This document shows, in pieces, positions 9,344 to 18,548 of a stretch of DNA of 64,000 nt. A program made the translations under genes and the position numbers. How positions within the stretch are numbered: position 1 is the stretch's first letter; each line of letters opens with the position of its first letter. Under the pieces are notes generated by a model. The model worked only from the letters and a program-made list of their open reading frames with translations, was not told the DNA's origin and made no database searches. The DNA comes from Rhodopseudomonas sp. (GTDB taxonomy: Bacteria; Pseudomonadota; Alphaproteobacteria; Rhizobiales; Xanthobacteraceae): NCBI RefSeq assembly GCF_013377015.1, contig NZ_JACABA010000002.1, positions 1,145,691-1,209,690 of the forward strand. The letters are read 5' to 3'.

Positions 9344-11008
9344 ATGAGCAGCCTGGCCGACAAGATTCAAGAAGTCTTCAACGAGCCAGGCTGCGCCACC
9401 AATACCGGCAAGTCCGAGAAGCAACGCAAGAAGGGCTGCACCAAGCCGTTGCAGCCCGGCGGTGCCGCCGGTGGCTGCGCCTTCGACGGCGCCAAGATCG
9501 CGCTGCAACCGATCGTCGACGTCGCCCATCTGGTCCACGGCCCGATCGCCTGCGAGGGCTCGTCGTGGGACAACCGCGGCGTCAAGTCGTCGGGCTCGAA
9601 GCTGTATCGCACCGGCTTTACCACCGACATGGGTGAGAACGACGTGGTGTTCGGCGGCGAAAAGCGGCTGTTCAAGTCGATCCGCGAAATCATCGAGAAA
9701 TACGATCCGCCGGCGGTGTTCGTCTATCAGACCTGCGTGCCGGCGATGATGGGCGACGATATAGCCGCGGTCTGCAAACTCGCGGCTGCGAAATTCGGCA
9801 AGCCGGTGATCCCGATCATCTCGCCGGGCTTCGTCGGGCCGAAGAATCTCGGCAACAAGCTCGCCGGCGAGGCGATGCTGGACCACGTAATCGGCACACA
9901 GGAGCCGGATTTCACCACGCCCTACGACATCAACATCATCGGCGAATACAACGTCGCCGGCGAATTCTGGCAGGTCAAGCCGCTGCTCGACGAGCTCGGC
10001 ATCCGTATCCTGTCCTGCCTGTCGGGCGATGCGCGCTACCACGAGGTGGCGCGGGCGCATCGTGCCAGAGCCGCCATGATGGTGTGCTCGACCGCGATGA
10101 TCAACGTCGCCCGCAAGATGGAAGAGCGCTACGGCATTCCGTTCTTCGAAGGCTCGTTCTACGGCATCACCGACACCTCGGATTCACTGCGGCAGATCGC
10201 GACCCTGCTGATCGCGCGCGGCGCGCCGGACGAATTGATGGGCCGGGTCGAGGCGGTGATCGCCCGCGAGGAGGCCCGCGCCTGGGAGGCGCTGAAGGCG
10301 TTCACGCCGCGGCTTACGGGCAAGAAGGTTCTGCTGATCACCGGCGGTGTCAAATCGTGGTCGGTGGTCGCGGCGCTGCAGGAGGCCGGGCTGACCATTG
10401 TCGGAACCAGCGTCAAGAAATCGACCAAGGAAGACAAGGAGCGGCTCAAGGAGATGAGCCCCGACGTGCATCAGATCGACGATCTGCGACCGCGCGAGAT
10501 GTACAAGATGCTGAAGGACGCCCAGGCCGACATCATGCTGTCCGGCGGCCGTTCGCAATTCGTCGCGCTGAAGGCCAGGATGCCCTGGCTCGATATCAAT
10601 CAGGAGCGCAGCTACGGTTACGAAGGCTATGTCGGCGTGGTCGAGCTGGTGCGGCAGATCGACAAGGCGCTGTCGAATCCGATCTGGGCGCAGGTGCGCG
10701 CCCCGGCGCCATGGGCCGAGATCAGCTGGGAAGATCGCGCCGACGCCGCCAATGCGGCGGACGCGGCGGCGCTCGCCGCCGATCCCGCACTCGCCGAAGC
10801 GCAGCGCCGCGGCGAACTGGTCTGCCACTGCAGGCAGATCGATGTAGGCACCATCGAGGACGCGGTCCGCAGCCACGATCTCACCGTGATCGCCCAGGTG
10901 ACGCAGCTGACGCAGGCTGGCGGCGGCTGCGGCGGCTGCAAGGACAAGATCGCATCCATTCTGGGGCGTGTCGCGGCGGACGCCGCGCCCGCCGCCAGGG
11001 TCGCGTGA
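9344..11008 (+). CDS. nifE: FeMo-co scaffold NifE fused to a BFD-type [2Fe-2S] domain
   Basis: A 554-residue NifE, the alpha-like half of the NifEN scaffold on which NifB-co becomes FeMo-co. The NifE core (about 1-460) has [27 protein letters not shown] and [12 protein letters not shown]. An extra C-terminal domain (about 485-545) carries the pair CHC and CGGC some 32 residues apart, a bacterioferritin-associated-ferredoxin-like [2Fe-2S] motif like the middle domain of NifU. A. vinelandii NifE is about 475 residues, so the tail is a real addition. It may feed electrons or clusters to NifEN (inference). Confidence 0.96.
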   Translation: MSSLADKIQEVFNEPGCATNTGKSEKQRKKGCTKPLQPGGAAGGCAFDGAKIALQPIVDVAHLVHGPIACEGSSWDNRGVKSSGSKLYRTGFTTDMGENDVVFGGEKRLFKSIREIIEKYDPPAVFVYQTCVPAMMGDDIAAVCKLAAAKFGKPVIPIISPGFVGPKNLGNKLAGEAMLDHVIGTQEPDFTTPYDINIIGEYNVAGEFWQVKPLLDELGIRILSCLSGDARYHEVARAHRARAAMMVCSTAMINVARKMEERYGIPFFEGSFYGITDTSDSLRQIATLLIARGAPDELMGRVEAVIAREEARAWEALKAFTPRLTGKKVLLITGGVKSWSVVAALQEAGLTIVGTSVKKSTKEDKERLKEMSPDVHQIDDLRPREMYKMLKDAQADIMLSGGRSQFVALKARMPWLDINQERSYGYEGYVGVVELVRQIDKALSNPIWAQVRAPAPWAEISWEDRADAANAADAAALAADPALAEAQRRGELVCHCRQIDVGTIEDAVRSHDLTVIAQVTQLTQAGGGCGGCKDKIASILGRVAADAAPAARVA

Positions 11009-11018
11009 GGTCGCGGTC

Positions 11019-12386
11019 ATGGCCAAGGTCGTCAGCTCCGGAAAATACTGCACCGTCAATCCGCTGCGGATGAGTCAGCCGCTCGGCGCCGCGCTGGCAT
11101 TCATGGGCGTGCGCAATTGTATGCCGCTGCTGCACGGCTCGCAGGGCTGCACCTCGTTTGGCCTGGTGCTGTTCGTGCGGCACTTCCGCGAGTCGATTCC
11201 GTTGCAGACCACCGCGATGAGCGAAGTCGCGACCGTGCTCGGCGGTTTCGACAATGTCGAGCAGGCGATCGTCAACATCGTCAATCGCACCAAGCCCGAC
11301 ATCATCGGGATCTGTTCGACCGGCGTCACCGAAATCAAGGGCGACGACCTCGACAGCTTCATCAAGGTCATTCGTGCCAAGCATCCGGAACTGGCCGGGG
11401 TCGCGCTGGTCCCGGTCTCGACTCCGGATTTCAAGGATGCGTTCGAGGACGGCTGGGCGACGACCGTCGCCAAGATGGTCGACGTTCTGGTCGAGGCGCC
11501 CGCCGGCGCGCGCGATCCGGCGCGGATCAATGTGCTGCCGGGCAGCCATCTGACCGCCGGCGATCTCGACGAGTTGCGCGACATCATCGAGGCGTTCGGT
11601 CTGCAGCCGACCTTTCTGCCCGACATCTCCGGCTCGCTCGATGGCCACGTCCCGGACGATTTCACCCCGACCACCCATGGCGGCGTCGCGGTCGGCGAAA
11701 TTGCCGCGATGGGCCGCGCGGTGCATACGCTGGCGATCGGCGAGCAGATGCGCGCCGCGGCCATTGCCCTCGAAGCCAAGGCCGGCATTCCATTCACGCT
11801 GCTGCGCCGGCTCACCGGGCTGGCGGCGAGCGACGCGCTGATGGCTTGTCTCGCGCGGATCAGCGGACGGCCGGTGCCGCAAAAATATCGCCGGCAGCGC
11901 AGCCAGCTGGTCGACGCCATGCTGGACGGTCATTTCTATTTCGGCGGCAAGCAGGTCGCGATTGGCGCCGAGCCCGATATGCTGCTGAATATCGGCGGCT
12001 GGCTCACCGAGATGGGATGCCGGATCACCGCAGCGGTGACCACCACGACATCGCCGGTGCTCGAACAGGTTCCGGCCGACGAGGTCGTGGTCGGTGATCT
12101 GGAGGATCTCGAAACCCGCGCCGAAGGCTGCGATCTGCTGGTGACGCATTCGCATGGCCGGCAGGCGGCGGAGCGGCTTGGCGTCCCGCTGCACCGGATC
12201 GGCCTGCCGATCTTCGATCGGCTCGGCGCGGCCCATCAGCTCGCGGTCGGCTATCGCGGCACCCGCGACCTGATCTTCACCGTCGGCAATCTGTTCATCG
12301 CCGCGATTCGCGAGCCGACGATCGACAGCTGGCGGCAGGCCGGCGTCATGGCGGAACAAGGCGATGCGAAGGTTACGGCTCATTAG
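11019..12386 (+). CDS. nifN: FeMo-co scaffold NifN
   Basis: The 455-residue beta-like half of the NifEN scaffold. Conserved cysteines appear in RNCMPLLHGSQGCTSFGLVLF (C32 and C43 region), followed by HFRESIPLQTTAMSEVATVLGG, a NifN/NifK hallmark. The start is the ATG at 11019, 10 bp after the nifE stop, because an upstream GTG at 10968 would overlap nifE and encode a Pro/Arg-rich artefact. nifX begins within its 3' end. Confidence 0.97.
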   Translation: MAKVVSSGKYCTVNPLRMSQPLGAALAFMGVRNCMPLLHGSQGCTSFGLVLFVRHFRESIPLQTTAMSEVATVLGGFDNVEQAIVNIVNRTKPDIIGICSTGVTEIKGDDLDSFIKVIRAKHPELAGVALVPVSTPDFKDAFEDGWATTVAKMVDVLVEAPAGARDPARINVLPGSHLTAGDLDELRDIIEAFGLQPTFLPDISGSLDGHVPDDFTPTTHGGVAVGEIAAMGRAVHTLAIGEQMRAAAIALEAKAGIPFTLLRRLTGLAASDALMACLARISGRPVPQKYRRQRSQLVDAMLDGHFYFGGKQVAIGAEPDMLLNIGGWLTEMGCRITAAVTTTTSPVLEQVPADEVVVGDLEDLETRAEGCDLLVTHSHGRQAAERLGVPLHRIGLPIFDRLGAAHQLAVGYRGTRDLIFTVGNLFIAAIREPTIDSWRQAGVMAEQGDAKVTAH

Positions 12387-12843
12387 TGTGGAATCGAGGG
12401 AGAGTGTCGATGCGAAACAACGGAGCGGCGGCATGAAGGTCGCATTCGCTACCCAGGATCTGAAGCGCGTCGATGCGCATTTCGGCTGGGCCAAAAACAT
12501 CGCGATCTACGAGATCTCGCCGGATGACTATCGCTTCGTCGAGGCGGTGCAGTTCGCCAGCGATCTCGCCGAGGACGGCAATGAGGACAAGCTGACGCCG
12601 AAGATCGAGGCCATCAAGGATTGCGCGATTCTCTACGTCGCGGCGATCGGCGGCTCCGGCGCCGCCCGCGTCGTCGCCAACAACGTGCATCCGCTCAAGG
12701 TCGCTCAGCCGGAGCTGATCAGCGATCTGCTCGAGAAGCTGCAGGGAGTGCTGCGCGGCGTGCCGCCGCCGTGGCTGCGCAAGGCGCTGCTGAAGGGCGA
12801 GGAACGCAAGCTCGATTTTGCCGACGAGGTGGACAATGGCTGA
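12364..12843 (+). CDS. nifX: NifX cofactor carrier
   Basis: A NifX protein, which binds NifB-co or VK-cluster and moves it between NifB and NifEN. The core is [21 protein letters not shown], with the HFG motif. From ATG 12364 (overlapping nifN by 23 bp) it has 159 residues, close to Azotobacter and Klebsiella NifX, and the upstream residues [10 protein letters not shown] resemble the N-terminal lead of those proteins. ATG 12433 with GGAG upstream would give 136 residues and is a real alternative. It overlaps the DUF269 gene by 8 bp. Confidence 0.9.
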   Translation: MRRLRLISVESRESVDAKQRSGGMKVAFATQDLKRVDAHFGWAKNIAIYEISPDDYRFVEAVQFASDLAEDGNEDKLTPKIEAIKDCAILYVAAIGGSGAARVVANNVHPLKVAQPELISDLLEKLQGVLRGVPPPWLRKALLKGEERKLDFADEVDNG

Positions 12844-13303
12844 CGCAATCGCAACCGCAACGGACGCCGCGACCGAATCCCTGTTCGTCAAGGAACTGAT
12901 CAAGCAGTGGCGGGCGCAGGACACCCACGGCGCCTGGGACGGCAAGAGCGATCTGGTGCTGATCGATCCCTACATCGTCGACAAACAGCGTCGTCGCGAG
13001 ATTCCGATCATGGGCGATCCGGATCCGGAAACGCTGTGGCGGCTCGAGCTGTTCTACAACGCGGTGGCGCTGTCGATCGAGCGCGAGACCGGCGTCATGG
13101 TCACCCCGATGATGAAGATGCATCACGAGGGCTTCGGCCGGATGATCCTGGCGGCGGGCCGGTTGATTGTCGTCAACAAGCAGCTGCGCGACGTGCATCG
13201 GTTCGGCTTCGACAATCTCGGCAAGCTGGCCGAGGACGGCGAGAAGCTGGTCGCCGCCGGCGTCGAGATGATCCGAAAATATCCCGAAGTCGCCGCGATC
13301 TGA
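12836..13303 (+). CDS. NifX-associated protein (DUF269)
   Basis: A 155-residue protein of the DUF269 family found directly after nifX in most diazotrophs. The family block [24 protein letters not shown] and the later [17 protein letters not shown] are clear. The function is unknown; it is probably an assembly factor. The ATG at 12836 lies inside the nifX stop region, giving translational coupling, so the in-frame ATG at 12818 is not needed. Confidence 0.93.
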   Translation: MADAIATATDAATESLFVKELIKQWRAQDTHGAWDGKSDLVLIDPYIVDKQRRREIPIMGDPDPETLWRLELFYNAVALSIERETGVMVTPMMKMHHEGFGRMILAAGRLIVVNKQLRDVHRFGFDNLGKLAEDGEKLVAAGVEMIRKYPEVAAI

Positions 13304-13321
13304 GCGAAGCCGGAGCAAACC

Positions 13322-13528
13322 ATGTCCGATATCGACACCATGAAGGCCGAGATCAAGAAACTGTCCGCTCGGGCCATCAACATGAAGATGAACCTGCACG
13401 ATCTGTCGGAGGAGCTGCCGGTCAACTGGCAGTCGATCCTGACCGTCGCGCAGGATACCTATGACGCCTTCAAAGTGCTCGAGCAGGCCCGCAAGGCGCT
13501 GAAAGAGCTCGAAGCCAACGCAAGCTGA
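13322..13528 (+). CDS. small helical DUF683 (CCE_0567-like) protein
   Basis: A 68-residue, almost wholly helical protein of the DUF683 group (called CCE_0567-like metalloprotein in annotations). Two amphipathic helices are evident: DTMKAEIKKLSARAINMKMNLHDL and DTYDAFKVLEQARKALKELEAN, joined by a turn containing LPVNW. It belongs to the usual nifX-DUF269-DUF683-fdxB run. Its function is unresolved. Confidence 0.9.
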   Translation: MSDIDTMKAEIKKLSARAINMKMNLHDLSEELPVNWQSILTVAQDTYDAFKVLEQARKALKELEANAS

Positions 13529-13534
13529 CATTTC

Positions 13535-13553
13535 GCGCGGCCCGTGGCCGCGC
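13535..13553 (+). terminator. hairpin before fdxB
   Basis: A perfect 8-bp stem (GCGCGGCC / GGCCGCGC) with loop CGT, 7 bp after the DUF683 stop and 17 bp before fdxB. There is no T-tract. It is the third 3-nt-loop hairpin in this operon and probably modulates mRNA stability between segments. Confidence 0.72.
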
Positions 13554-13569
13554 CACAGGAGCAGAGTCG

Positions 13570-13881
13570 ATGACGATATTTTCCAGCCGCGACGGCAAGC
13601 CGTGGGAACCGACCTACATCACCGCGATCGATGGCGACAAGTGCATCGGCTGCGGCCGCTGCTACAAGGTCTGCTCCCGCGACGTGATGCACCTGATGGG
13701 CGTCAACGAGGACGGCGAGTTGGTCGCCTGCAGTCTCGAGAACGACGATGACGACGAGGAATTCGTCCGCAAGGTGATGGTGCTGGATCAGGCCGGCAAT
13801 TGCATCGGCTGTTCGGCCTGCAACCGGGTCTGCCCGAAGGATTGCCAGACCCACGTCAAGGCCAGCGAACTCGGGCTCTGA
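13570..13881 (+). CDS. fdxB: nif-specific ferredoxin III (2[4Fe-4S])
   Basis: A 103-residue ferredoxin of the nif-specific type III group. The first cluster motif is CIGCGRCYKVCSRDV (residues 25-39) and the second CIGCSACNRVCPKDC (about 78-92). They are separated by a long acidic insert (ENDDDDEE) typical of the group. It may supply electrons for nitrogenase or cofactor synthesis. The position between DUF683 and nifQ is the standard one. Confidence 0.94.
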   Translation: MTIFSSRDGKPWEPTYITAIDGDKCIGCGRCYKVCSRDVMHLMGVNEDGELVACSLENDDDDEEFVRKVMVLDQAGNCIGCSACNRVCPKDCQTHVKASELGL

Positions 13882-13892
13882 AGGAACGCGAT

Positions 13893-14603
13893 ATGATCGG
13901 CGCGGCGACATATGGCCAGGCGGCTTCTCAGGCACCGATGCCGCGCGGTGTGGTGACGGGCAGGGTCGTGTCGCCGGCGCGTACCGCCTATCGGGCCCTG
14001 ACCGGTTGCGACTCCGCCGAGGCGCAAATCGACAGCGACCGCGCCTTCGACCGTCACGTGCTGGCCTCGATTCTTGCGGTCGCTGCGACCGAACCGGGCT
14101 CGATCGTGGACCGCTGCGGACTCGGCGCCAACGATTTCGCGACGCTGATGACGGGATTCTTTCCGCACATTTCGGTGCTGTTCTCGGTGCTCGCCACCGG
14201 CGAGCCTGCCGAGGACGACGAGGTCACCATGTTACGCGATCTGCTGCTCGCGCATCGCTCCACCCACGGCGAGGTCAGCCGCTGGCTCGCCGCGCTGGTG
14301 GCGCGCCGGGCGATGGAGCCGAACCATCTCTGGGAGGATCTCGGCTTGCGTGACCGCTCCGAACTGACGCGGCTGCTGATGCGGCACTTCGCGCCGTTGG
14401 CGCAGGATAATACCAGGAACATGCGGTGGAAGCGGTTCTTCTATCGCAAGCTCTGCGAAGACGACGGTATGGTGATGTGCAGCACCCCTGTGTGCTCGCA
14501 TTGCAATGACTTCAACGAATGCTTCGGCGACGAGAGCGGCGAAAGCCGGATGGCTGACCGGCGTCGGCAGGCGGAGTTACAGGCTTCGTCGATCGTATCG
14601 TAA
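13893..14603 (+). CDS. nifQ: NifQ molybdenum donor
   Basis: A 236-residue NifQ, an Fe-S protein that delivers molybdenum for FeMo-co synthesis. The diagnostic motif C-x4-C-x2-C-x5-C is seen near the C-terminus as CSTPVCSHCNDFNECFG. ATG 13893, preceded by AAGGAACG, is used; the longer open frame from 13800 runs into fdxB. It is the last gene of the nifH transcription unit, before a new sigma-54 promoter. Confidence 0.94.
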   Translation: MIGAATYGQAASQAPMPRGVVTGRVVSPARTAYRALTGCDSAEAQIDSDRAFDRHVLASILAVAATEPGSIVDRCGLGANDFATLMTGFFPHISVLFSVLATGEPAEDDEVTMLRDLLLAHRSTHGEVSRWLAALVARRAMEPNHLWEDLGLRDRSELTRLLMRHFAPLAQDNTRNMRWKRFFYRKLCEDDGMVMCSTPVCSHCNDFNECFGDESGESRMADRRRQAELQASSIVS

Positions 14604-14643
14604 GGTACCTGATACCGTCGACATTCCGTCAGTTTCGCGACCA

Positions 14644-14659
14644 TGTCGCAACTCCGACA
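14644..14659 (+). promoter_or_regulatory. NifA upstream activator site for the nifUSVW block
   Basis: TGT-N10-ACA (TGTCGCAACTCCGACA), about 57 bp upstream of the -24 element at 14716. This is a closer spacing than at nifH but still usable with DNA bending. Confidence 0.78.
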
Positions 14660-14715
14660 ATCTTCACTTTCGAAAAACGCTAACGAATCCATGCCATTGC
14701 TGCCGCCCCGCGGAA

Positions 14716-14731
14716 TGGCACGGCGGTTGCT
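14716..14731 (+). promoter_or_regulatory. sigma-54 -24/-12 promoter of iscA-nifUSVW
   Basis: TGGCACG-N4-TTGCT, a full match to the RpoN consensus, 38 bp before the ATG of the IscA-like gene. Nothing else is seen in the 165-bp gap. Confidence 0.92.
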
Positions 14732-14768
14732 ATTGATCAGGTGAGAGCCAACATGAGGAGGCCGTCAC

Positions 14769-15089
14769 ATGATCATTCTGACCGAACAAGCAGGTAGCGC
14801 TGTGAAGGCCGCGATGTCGCGGGCCGGCAAGACCGAAGGTGGTCTGCGGGTGATGGTCGAGGCCGGCGGCTGCGCCGGCTACAAATATCTGATCGGGCTC
14901 GATACCGAGCCGCGCGCCGATGACGCGGTGGTGGAAGCCGCCGGCGTCAAGGTGTTCCTCGATCCCGACTCGCAGCCATTGCTGACCGGGATGAAGATCG
15001 ACTTCGTCGAGAGCCTCGAAGGCTCCGGTTTCACCTTCGACAATCCCAATGCCGGCACCAAATGCGGGTGCGGCAAATCGTTCGGGTGA
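14769..15089 (+). CDS. IscA/HesB-type Fe-S carrier (second nif copy)
   Basis: A 106-residue A-type carrier, more canonical than the copy at 1038. The cysteines are in EAGGCAGYKY (about residue 35) and GTKCGCGKSF (about 99 and 101). ATGAGGAGG precedes the ATG. It heads the nifUSVW transcript, the usual nif-iscA position, and probably receives clusters from NifU. Confidence 0.94.
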   Translation: MIILTEQAGSAVKAAMSRAGKTEGGLRVMVEAGGCAGYKYLIGLDTEPRADDAVVEAAGVKVFLDPDSQPLLTGMKIDFVESLEGSGFTFDNPNAGTKCGCGKSFG

Positions 15090-15114
15090 TCGCTGCGAAC
15101 CGGGAATCAACGCA

Positions 15115-16113
15115 ATGCTGCACGTCTCGGACAGGTTGAACGACCATTTTTCCAATCCGAGGAATTTCGGATCGCTGCCGGATGCCAACGCGGTAGGCTC
15201 GTTCGGGACGATCGGCTGGGGTGACGCGGTCAAGCTGATGCTGCAGGTCGATCCGCGGACCGACCGGATCGAACAGGCGCGGTTCCAGGCCTTCGGTTGC
15301 AGCTCTGCGATCGCGTCATCCTCGGCGGTCACCGAAATGGTCATCGGCAAGTCGCTCGACGAAGCCAGCGGCATCGCCGCCGCCGATATCGCCGAATTTC
15401 TCGGCGGGCTGCCGCCGGAGCGAATGTATTGCTCGGTGATCGCCTACGAGGCCCTGCGCAAAGCGATCGCCGGGTTACGCGGAAAGGCTGAACACGAAAG
15501 CGCCGATCCCGACGCGTTGTGCGACTGCTTCAGCGTCGGTCAGATGATGATCGAGCGTACCATCCGCTTCAATCGTCTCACCAATCCCGAGCAGGTCACC
15601 TCCTACACCAAGGCCGGCGCCAGTTGCAGCAGTTGCTTTAAGAAGATCGAAGCCCTGCTGGCGCGGGTCAATGCCGACCTGGTCGAGGACGGCCTGCTGC
15701 CGGCCGCACAGGCCTATCAAGTCGGTTCGATGCCGCAACGCGTGCTGGAGATGAAGCCGCGCGGCGACACCACGCCGGCGGCGAACATTTTCAGCGCCGG
15801 CAACGGGGTTCCGGCGCATCTGCGTGCGGCGCCAAAGCCGGCGCCACCTCGGCCGGCGGTGACTGCGCCGGCGGGCGGCGCCGACACCGTGACGCTGACC
15901 GAACTGATCGAGCAGGCGATCGAGGAACTGCGGCCGCATCTGCAGCGCGACGGCGGCGATTGCGAACTGGTCAAGATCGAGGGCAACACGATCCACATCC
16001 GGCTGTCGGGCAATTGCGACGGCTGCCAGCTGGCGTCGGTGACGCTGTCCGGGGTCCAGGCCAAGCTGATCGAGAAGATCGGCCGGCCGATGCGCGTGGT
16101 GCCGGTGCCATGA
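15115..16113 (+). CDS. nifU: NifU Fe-S scaffold, first scaffold Cys replaced by Trp
   Basis: A 332-residue three-domain NifU. The N-terminal IscU-like domain (1-125) keeps Cys62 (AFGCSSAIASSSA) and Cys106 (MYCSV), but residue 35, Cys in Azotobacter NifU (SCGDA), is Trp (GWGDA; codon TGG at 15217-15219). The central [2Fe-2S] domain keeps CDC (136, 138) and CSSC (near 171-174). The C-terminal Nfu domain (about 258-332) keeps CDGC. NifS supplies sulfur and its ATG overlaps the NifU stop. The start ATG 15115 matches the family N-terminus. Confidence 0.96.
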   Translation: MLHVSDRLNDHFSNPRNFGSLPDANAVGSFGTIGWGDAVKLMLQVDPRTDRIEQARFQAFGCSSAIASSSAVTEMVIGKSLDEASGIAAADIAEFLGGLPPERMYCSVIAYEALRKAIAGLRGKAEHESADPDALCDCFSVGQMMIERTIRFNRLTNPEQVTSYTKAGASCSSCFKKIEALLARVNADLVEDGLLPAAQAYQVGSMPQRVLEMKPRGDTTPAANIFSAGNGVPAHLRAAPKPAPPRPAVTAPAGGADTVTLTELIEQAIEELRPHLQRDGGDCELVKIEGNTIHIRLSGNCDGCQLASVTLSGVQAKLIEKIGRPMRVVPVP

Positions 16114-17324
16114 GCGTTCAGCCCGCCAGACTGGTGTACCTCGACAACAACGCCACCACCCGCGCCGACCCGCGCGTGGTCGAGGCCATGCTGCCCTACT
16201 TCAGCGAATATTACGGCAATCCGTCGTCGAAATACGCGCTCGGCGCTCACGCCGGAATGGCGGTGAAGCGCGCACGCGAGCAGTTGCAGCGGTTGCTCGG
16301 CGTCGAACATGCCCACGAATTGATGTTCACATCGGGCGGTACCGAAAGCACCAATGCGGCGATCCTGGCGGCGCTGGAAGCCTCGCCGCGCCGGCGCGAG
16401 ATCATCACCAGCGCGGTCGAGCATCCCGCCGTACTGGCGCTGTGCGGCTGGCTGGAAAAGACCAAGGGCATTCGCGTCCATTTGATTCCGGTCGATCGCC
16501 AGGGCCGGCTCGACATTATGGCCTACCGGGCAGCGCTGTCGGATCGGGTCGCGGCGGTGTCGATCATGTGGGCCAACAACGAGACCGGCGTGATCAACCC
16601 GGTGGTCGATCTCGCCGAATTGGCGAAAGAGCACGGCGCGCTGTTCCACACCGACGCGGTGCAGGCGGTCGGCAAATTGCCGATCGACCTGCGATCGACC
16701 GCGATCGACATGCTGTCGCTGTCCGGACACAAGCTGCACGCGCCGAAGGGCATCGGCGCGCTGTATATCCGCAACGGCGTCCGCTTCAAGCCTCAGATCA
16801 AGGGCGGCCATCAGGAACGCGGCCGCCGCGCCGGCACCGAGAATGTCCCCGGTATCGTCGGCCTCGGCATGGCGGCCGAGCTTGCCGCGGCCCACATGGC
16901 CGATGAAGACATCCGGGTTCGCGCGCTGCGCGACCGGCTGGAACGGGAGATCGTGGAGCGGGTCGAGCATTGCGTCGCGGTCGGTGCCCGCGCGGAGCGG
17001 CTGCCCAACACTTCGAACATCGCGTTCTCCTTCATCGAAAGCGAAAGCATCGTGATGCTGCTCGATCGCGCCGGCGTCGCGGTGTCGATGGGATCGGCGT
17101 GTTCGACCGGTTCGTTCGAACCGTCGCATGTGCTGGTGGCGATGAAGGTCGCGGATGACGCGGTACGCGGCGGCGTGCGGTTTTCGCTGTCGCGCGACAC
17201 CACCGACGACGATGTTGACCGGGCGCTTGCCGTCATACCCGGCGTAATCGCCAGGCTACGCGAGATCTCGCCGTTCTGTGCAGAGGAGGGAGCGTCGATG
17301 ACGCTCAACCGAGCCCATGTTTGA
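16110..17324 (+). CDS. nifS: cysteine desulfurase NifS
   Basis: A 404-residue PLP enzyme converting cysteine to alanine and enzyme-bound persulfide for NifU. It opens with VYLDNNATT. The PLP lysine is in SLSGHKLHAPKG (near 205) and the catalytic cysteine loop is SMGSACSTGS (near 328). The SGGTESTN and HTDAVQAVGK motifs are intact. The ATG overlaps the nifU stop (ATGA), giving tight 1:1 coupling, and nifV overlaps its 3' end by 8 bp. Confidence 0.98.
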   Translation: MSVQPARLVYLDNNATTRADPRVVEAMLPYFSEYYGNPSSKYALGAHAGMAVKRAREQLQRLLGVEHAHELMFTSGGTESTNAAILAALEASPRRREIITSAVEHPAVLALCGWLEKTKGIRVHLIPVDRQGRLDIMAYRAALSDRVAAVSIMWANNETGVINPVVDLAELAKEHGALFHTDAVQAVGKLPIDLRSTAIDMLSLSGHKLHAPKGIGALYIRNGVRFKPQIKGGHQERGRRAGTENVPGIVGLGMAAELAAAHMADEDIRVRALRDRLEREIVERVEHCVAVGARAERLPNTSNIAFSFIESESIVMLLDRAGVAVSMGSACSTGSFEPSHVLVAMKVADDAVRGGVRFSLSRDTTDDDVDRALAVIPGVIARLREISPFCAEEGASMTLNRAHV

Positions 17325-18498
17325 CGGCCCGAACACCCCGCGCGCCGCGGCGCCGACGCTGCCCAGGATCGTTCTCAACGATACCACGCTGCGCGACGGC
17401 GAGCAGGCGCCGGGCGTCGCCTTCTCGACCGCCGAGAAGGTGGCGATCGCCGGCGCGCTGGCCCGCGCCGGGGTACCGGAAATCGAAGCAGGAACGCCGG
17501 CGATGGGCCCTGACGAGATCGCCGCGATCCGCGCCATCGTGGCGGCCGAATTGCCATTGACCACCATCGCCTGGTGCCGAATGCGTACCGAGGATGTCGA
17601 CGCCGCGATCGCGGCCGGAGTCCGGATGGTCAACCTGTCGGTGCCGGTGTCCGACGTCCAGATCGCCGCCAAGCTCGGCGGCCGGCGCGCCAACGCGCTG
17701 GAGATGCTCGGCCGCGTGGTCGGCTATGCGCGCGACAGGGGTCTCGACGTCGCAGTCGGCGGCGAAGATTCTTCCCGCGCCGACGTCGATTTCCTGATCG
17801 AGATCGTCGCCGCCGCCAAGGCGGCCGGGGCGCGCCGCTTCCGCATCGCCGATACGCTGAGCGTGCTCGATCCCTGCACCAGCTATCGTTTGATGGCGGC
17901 GTTGCGGGCCACTACCGACCTCGAGCTGGAGTTCCACGGCCACGACGATCTCGGGCTTGCGACCGCCAATACTCTGGCCGCCGTGCAGGCCGGCGCCACC
18001 CACGCCTCAGTCACCGTGATCGGGCTCGGTGAGCGCGCCGGCAATGCGCCGCTGGAAGAAGTGGCGATCGCGCTGAAGCAGCTTTACGGGCGCGAAACCG
18101 GGATCGTGCCGTCCGAACTCGGCAATGTCGCGGCGATCGTCGCGGCTGCGGCTGCCCGCACCATTCCGCTGAACAAGGCGATCGTCGGCGCGCACGTCTT
18201 CACCCACGAGTCCGGGATCCATGTCGATGGCCTGCTCAAAGACCGGCAGACCTATCAGTCGCTCGACCCGGAGCTGTTCGGCCGCTCCAACCAGATCGTG
18301 ATCGGCAAGCACTCCGGATTGTCGGCGATCACCTCGTCGCTCGCCCGCCTTAATCTGCCGGCCAATTCTGACGAGGTGCGGGGAATTCTGGCCCGAGTCC
18401 GCACTCACGCGGTCGCCAACAAGGGGCCGGTCGAGAATGAAACCTTGACCGAAATCTGGCGTGAGGTGTGCGAGCAGACCTTGCCGAATTGCGCGTGA
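17317..18498 (+). CDS. nifV: homocitrate synthase NifV
   Basis: A 393-residue homocitrate synthase making (R)-homocitrate, the organic ligand of FeMo-co, from 2-oxoglutarate and acetyl-CoA. The signature VLNDTTLRDGEQAPGVAF is at 19-36, and the metal HxH in LEFHGHDDLGLATAN near 207. The HESGIHVDG lyase-C motif is near 295. It sits between nifS and nifW and overlaps nifS by 8 bp. Confidence 0.97.
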   Translation: MFDGPNTPRAAAPTLPRIVLNDTTLRDGEQAPGVAFSTAEKVAIAGALARAGVPEIEAGTPAMGPDEIAAIRAIVAAELPLTTIAWCRMRTEDVDAAIAAGVRMVNLSVPVSDVQIAAKLGGRRANALEMLGRVVGYARDRGLDVAVGGEDSSRADVDFLIEIVAAAKAAGARRFRIADTLSVLDPCTSYRLMAALRATTDLELEFHGHDDLGLATANTLAAVQAGATHASVTVIGLGERAGNAPLEEVAIALKQLYGRETGIVPSELGNVAAIVAAAAARTIPLNKAIVGAHVFTHESGIHVDGLLKDRQTYQSLDPELFGRSNQIVIGKHSGLSAITSSLARLNLPANSDEVRGILARVRTHAVANKGPVENETLTEIWREVCEQTLPNCA

Positions 18499-18548
18499 CG
18501 ACGGCGCCGCCGTCGTGCTGCGACAAGATGACCATGAGGAGAGTTTCG

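Noticed and set aside
7703-10060. 785-codon minus-strand ORF across nifK-nifE
   Set aside because: It is the antisense shadow of high-GC coding DNA in nifK and nifE; its composition is Arg/Asp/His-rich with no motif.
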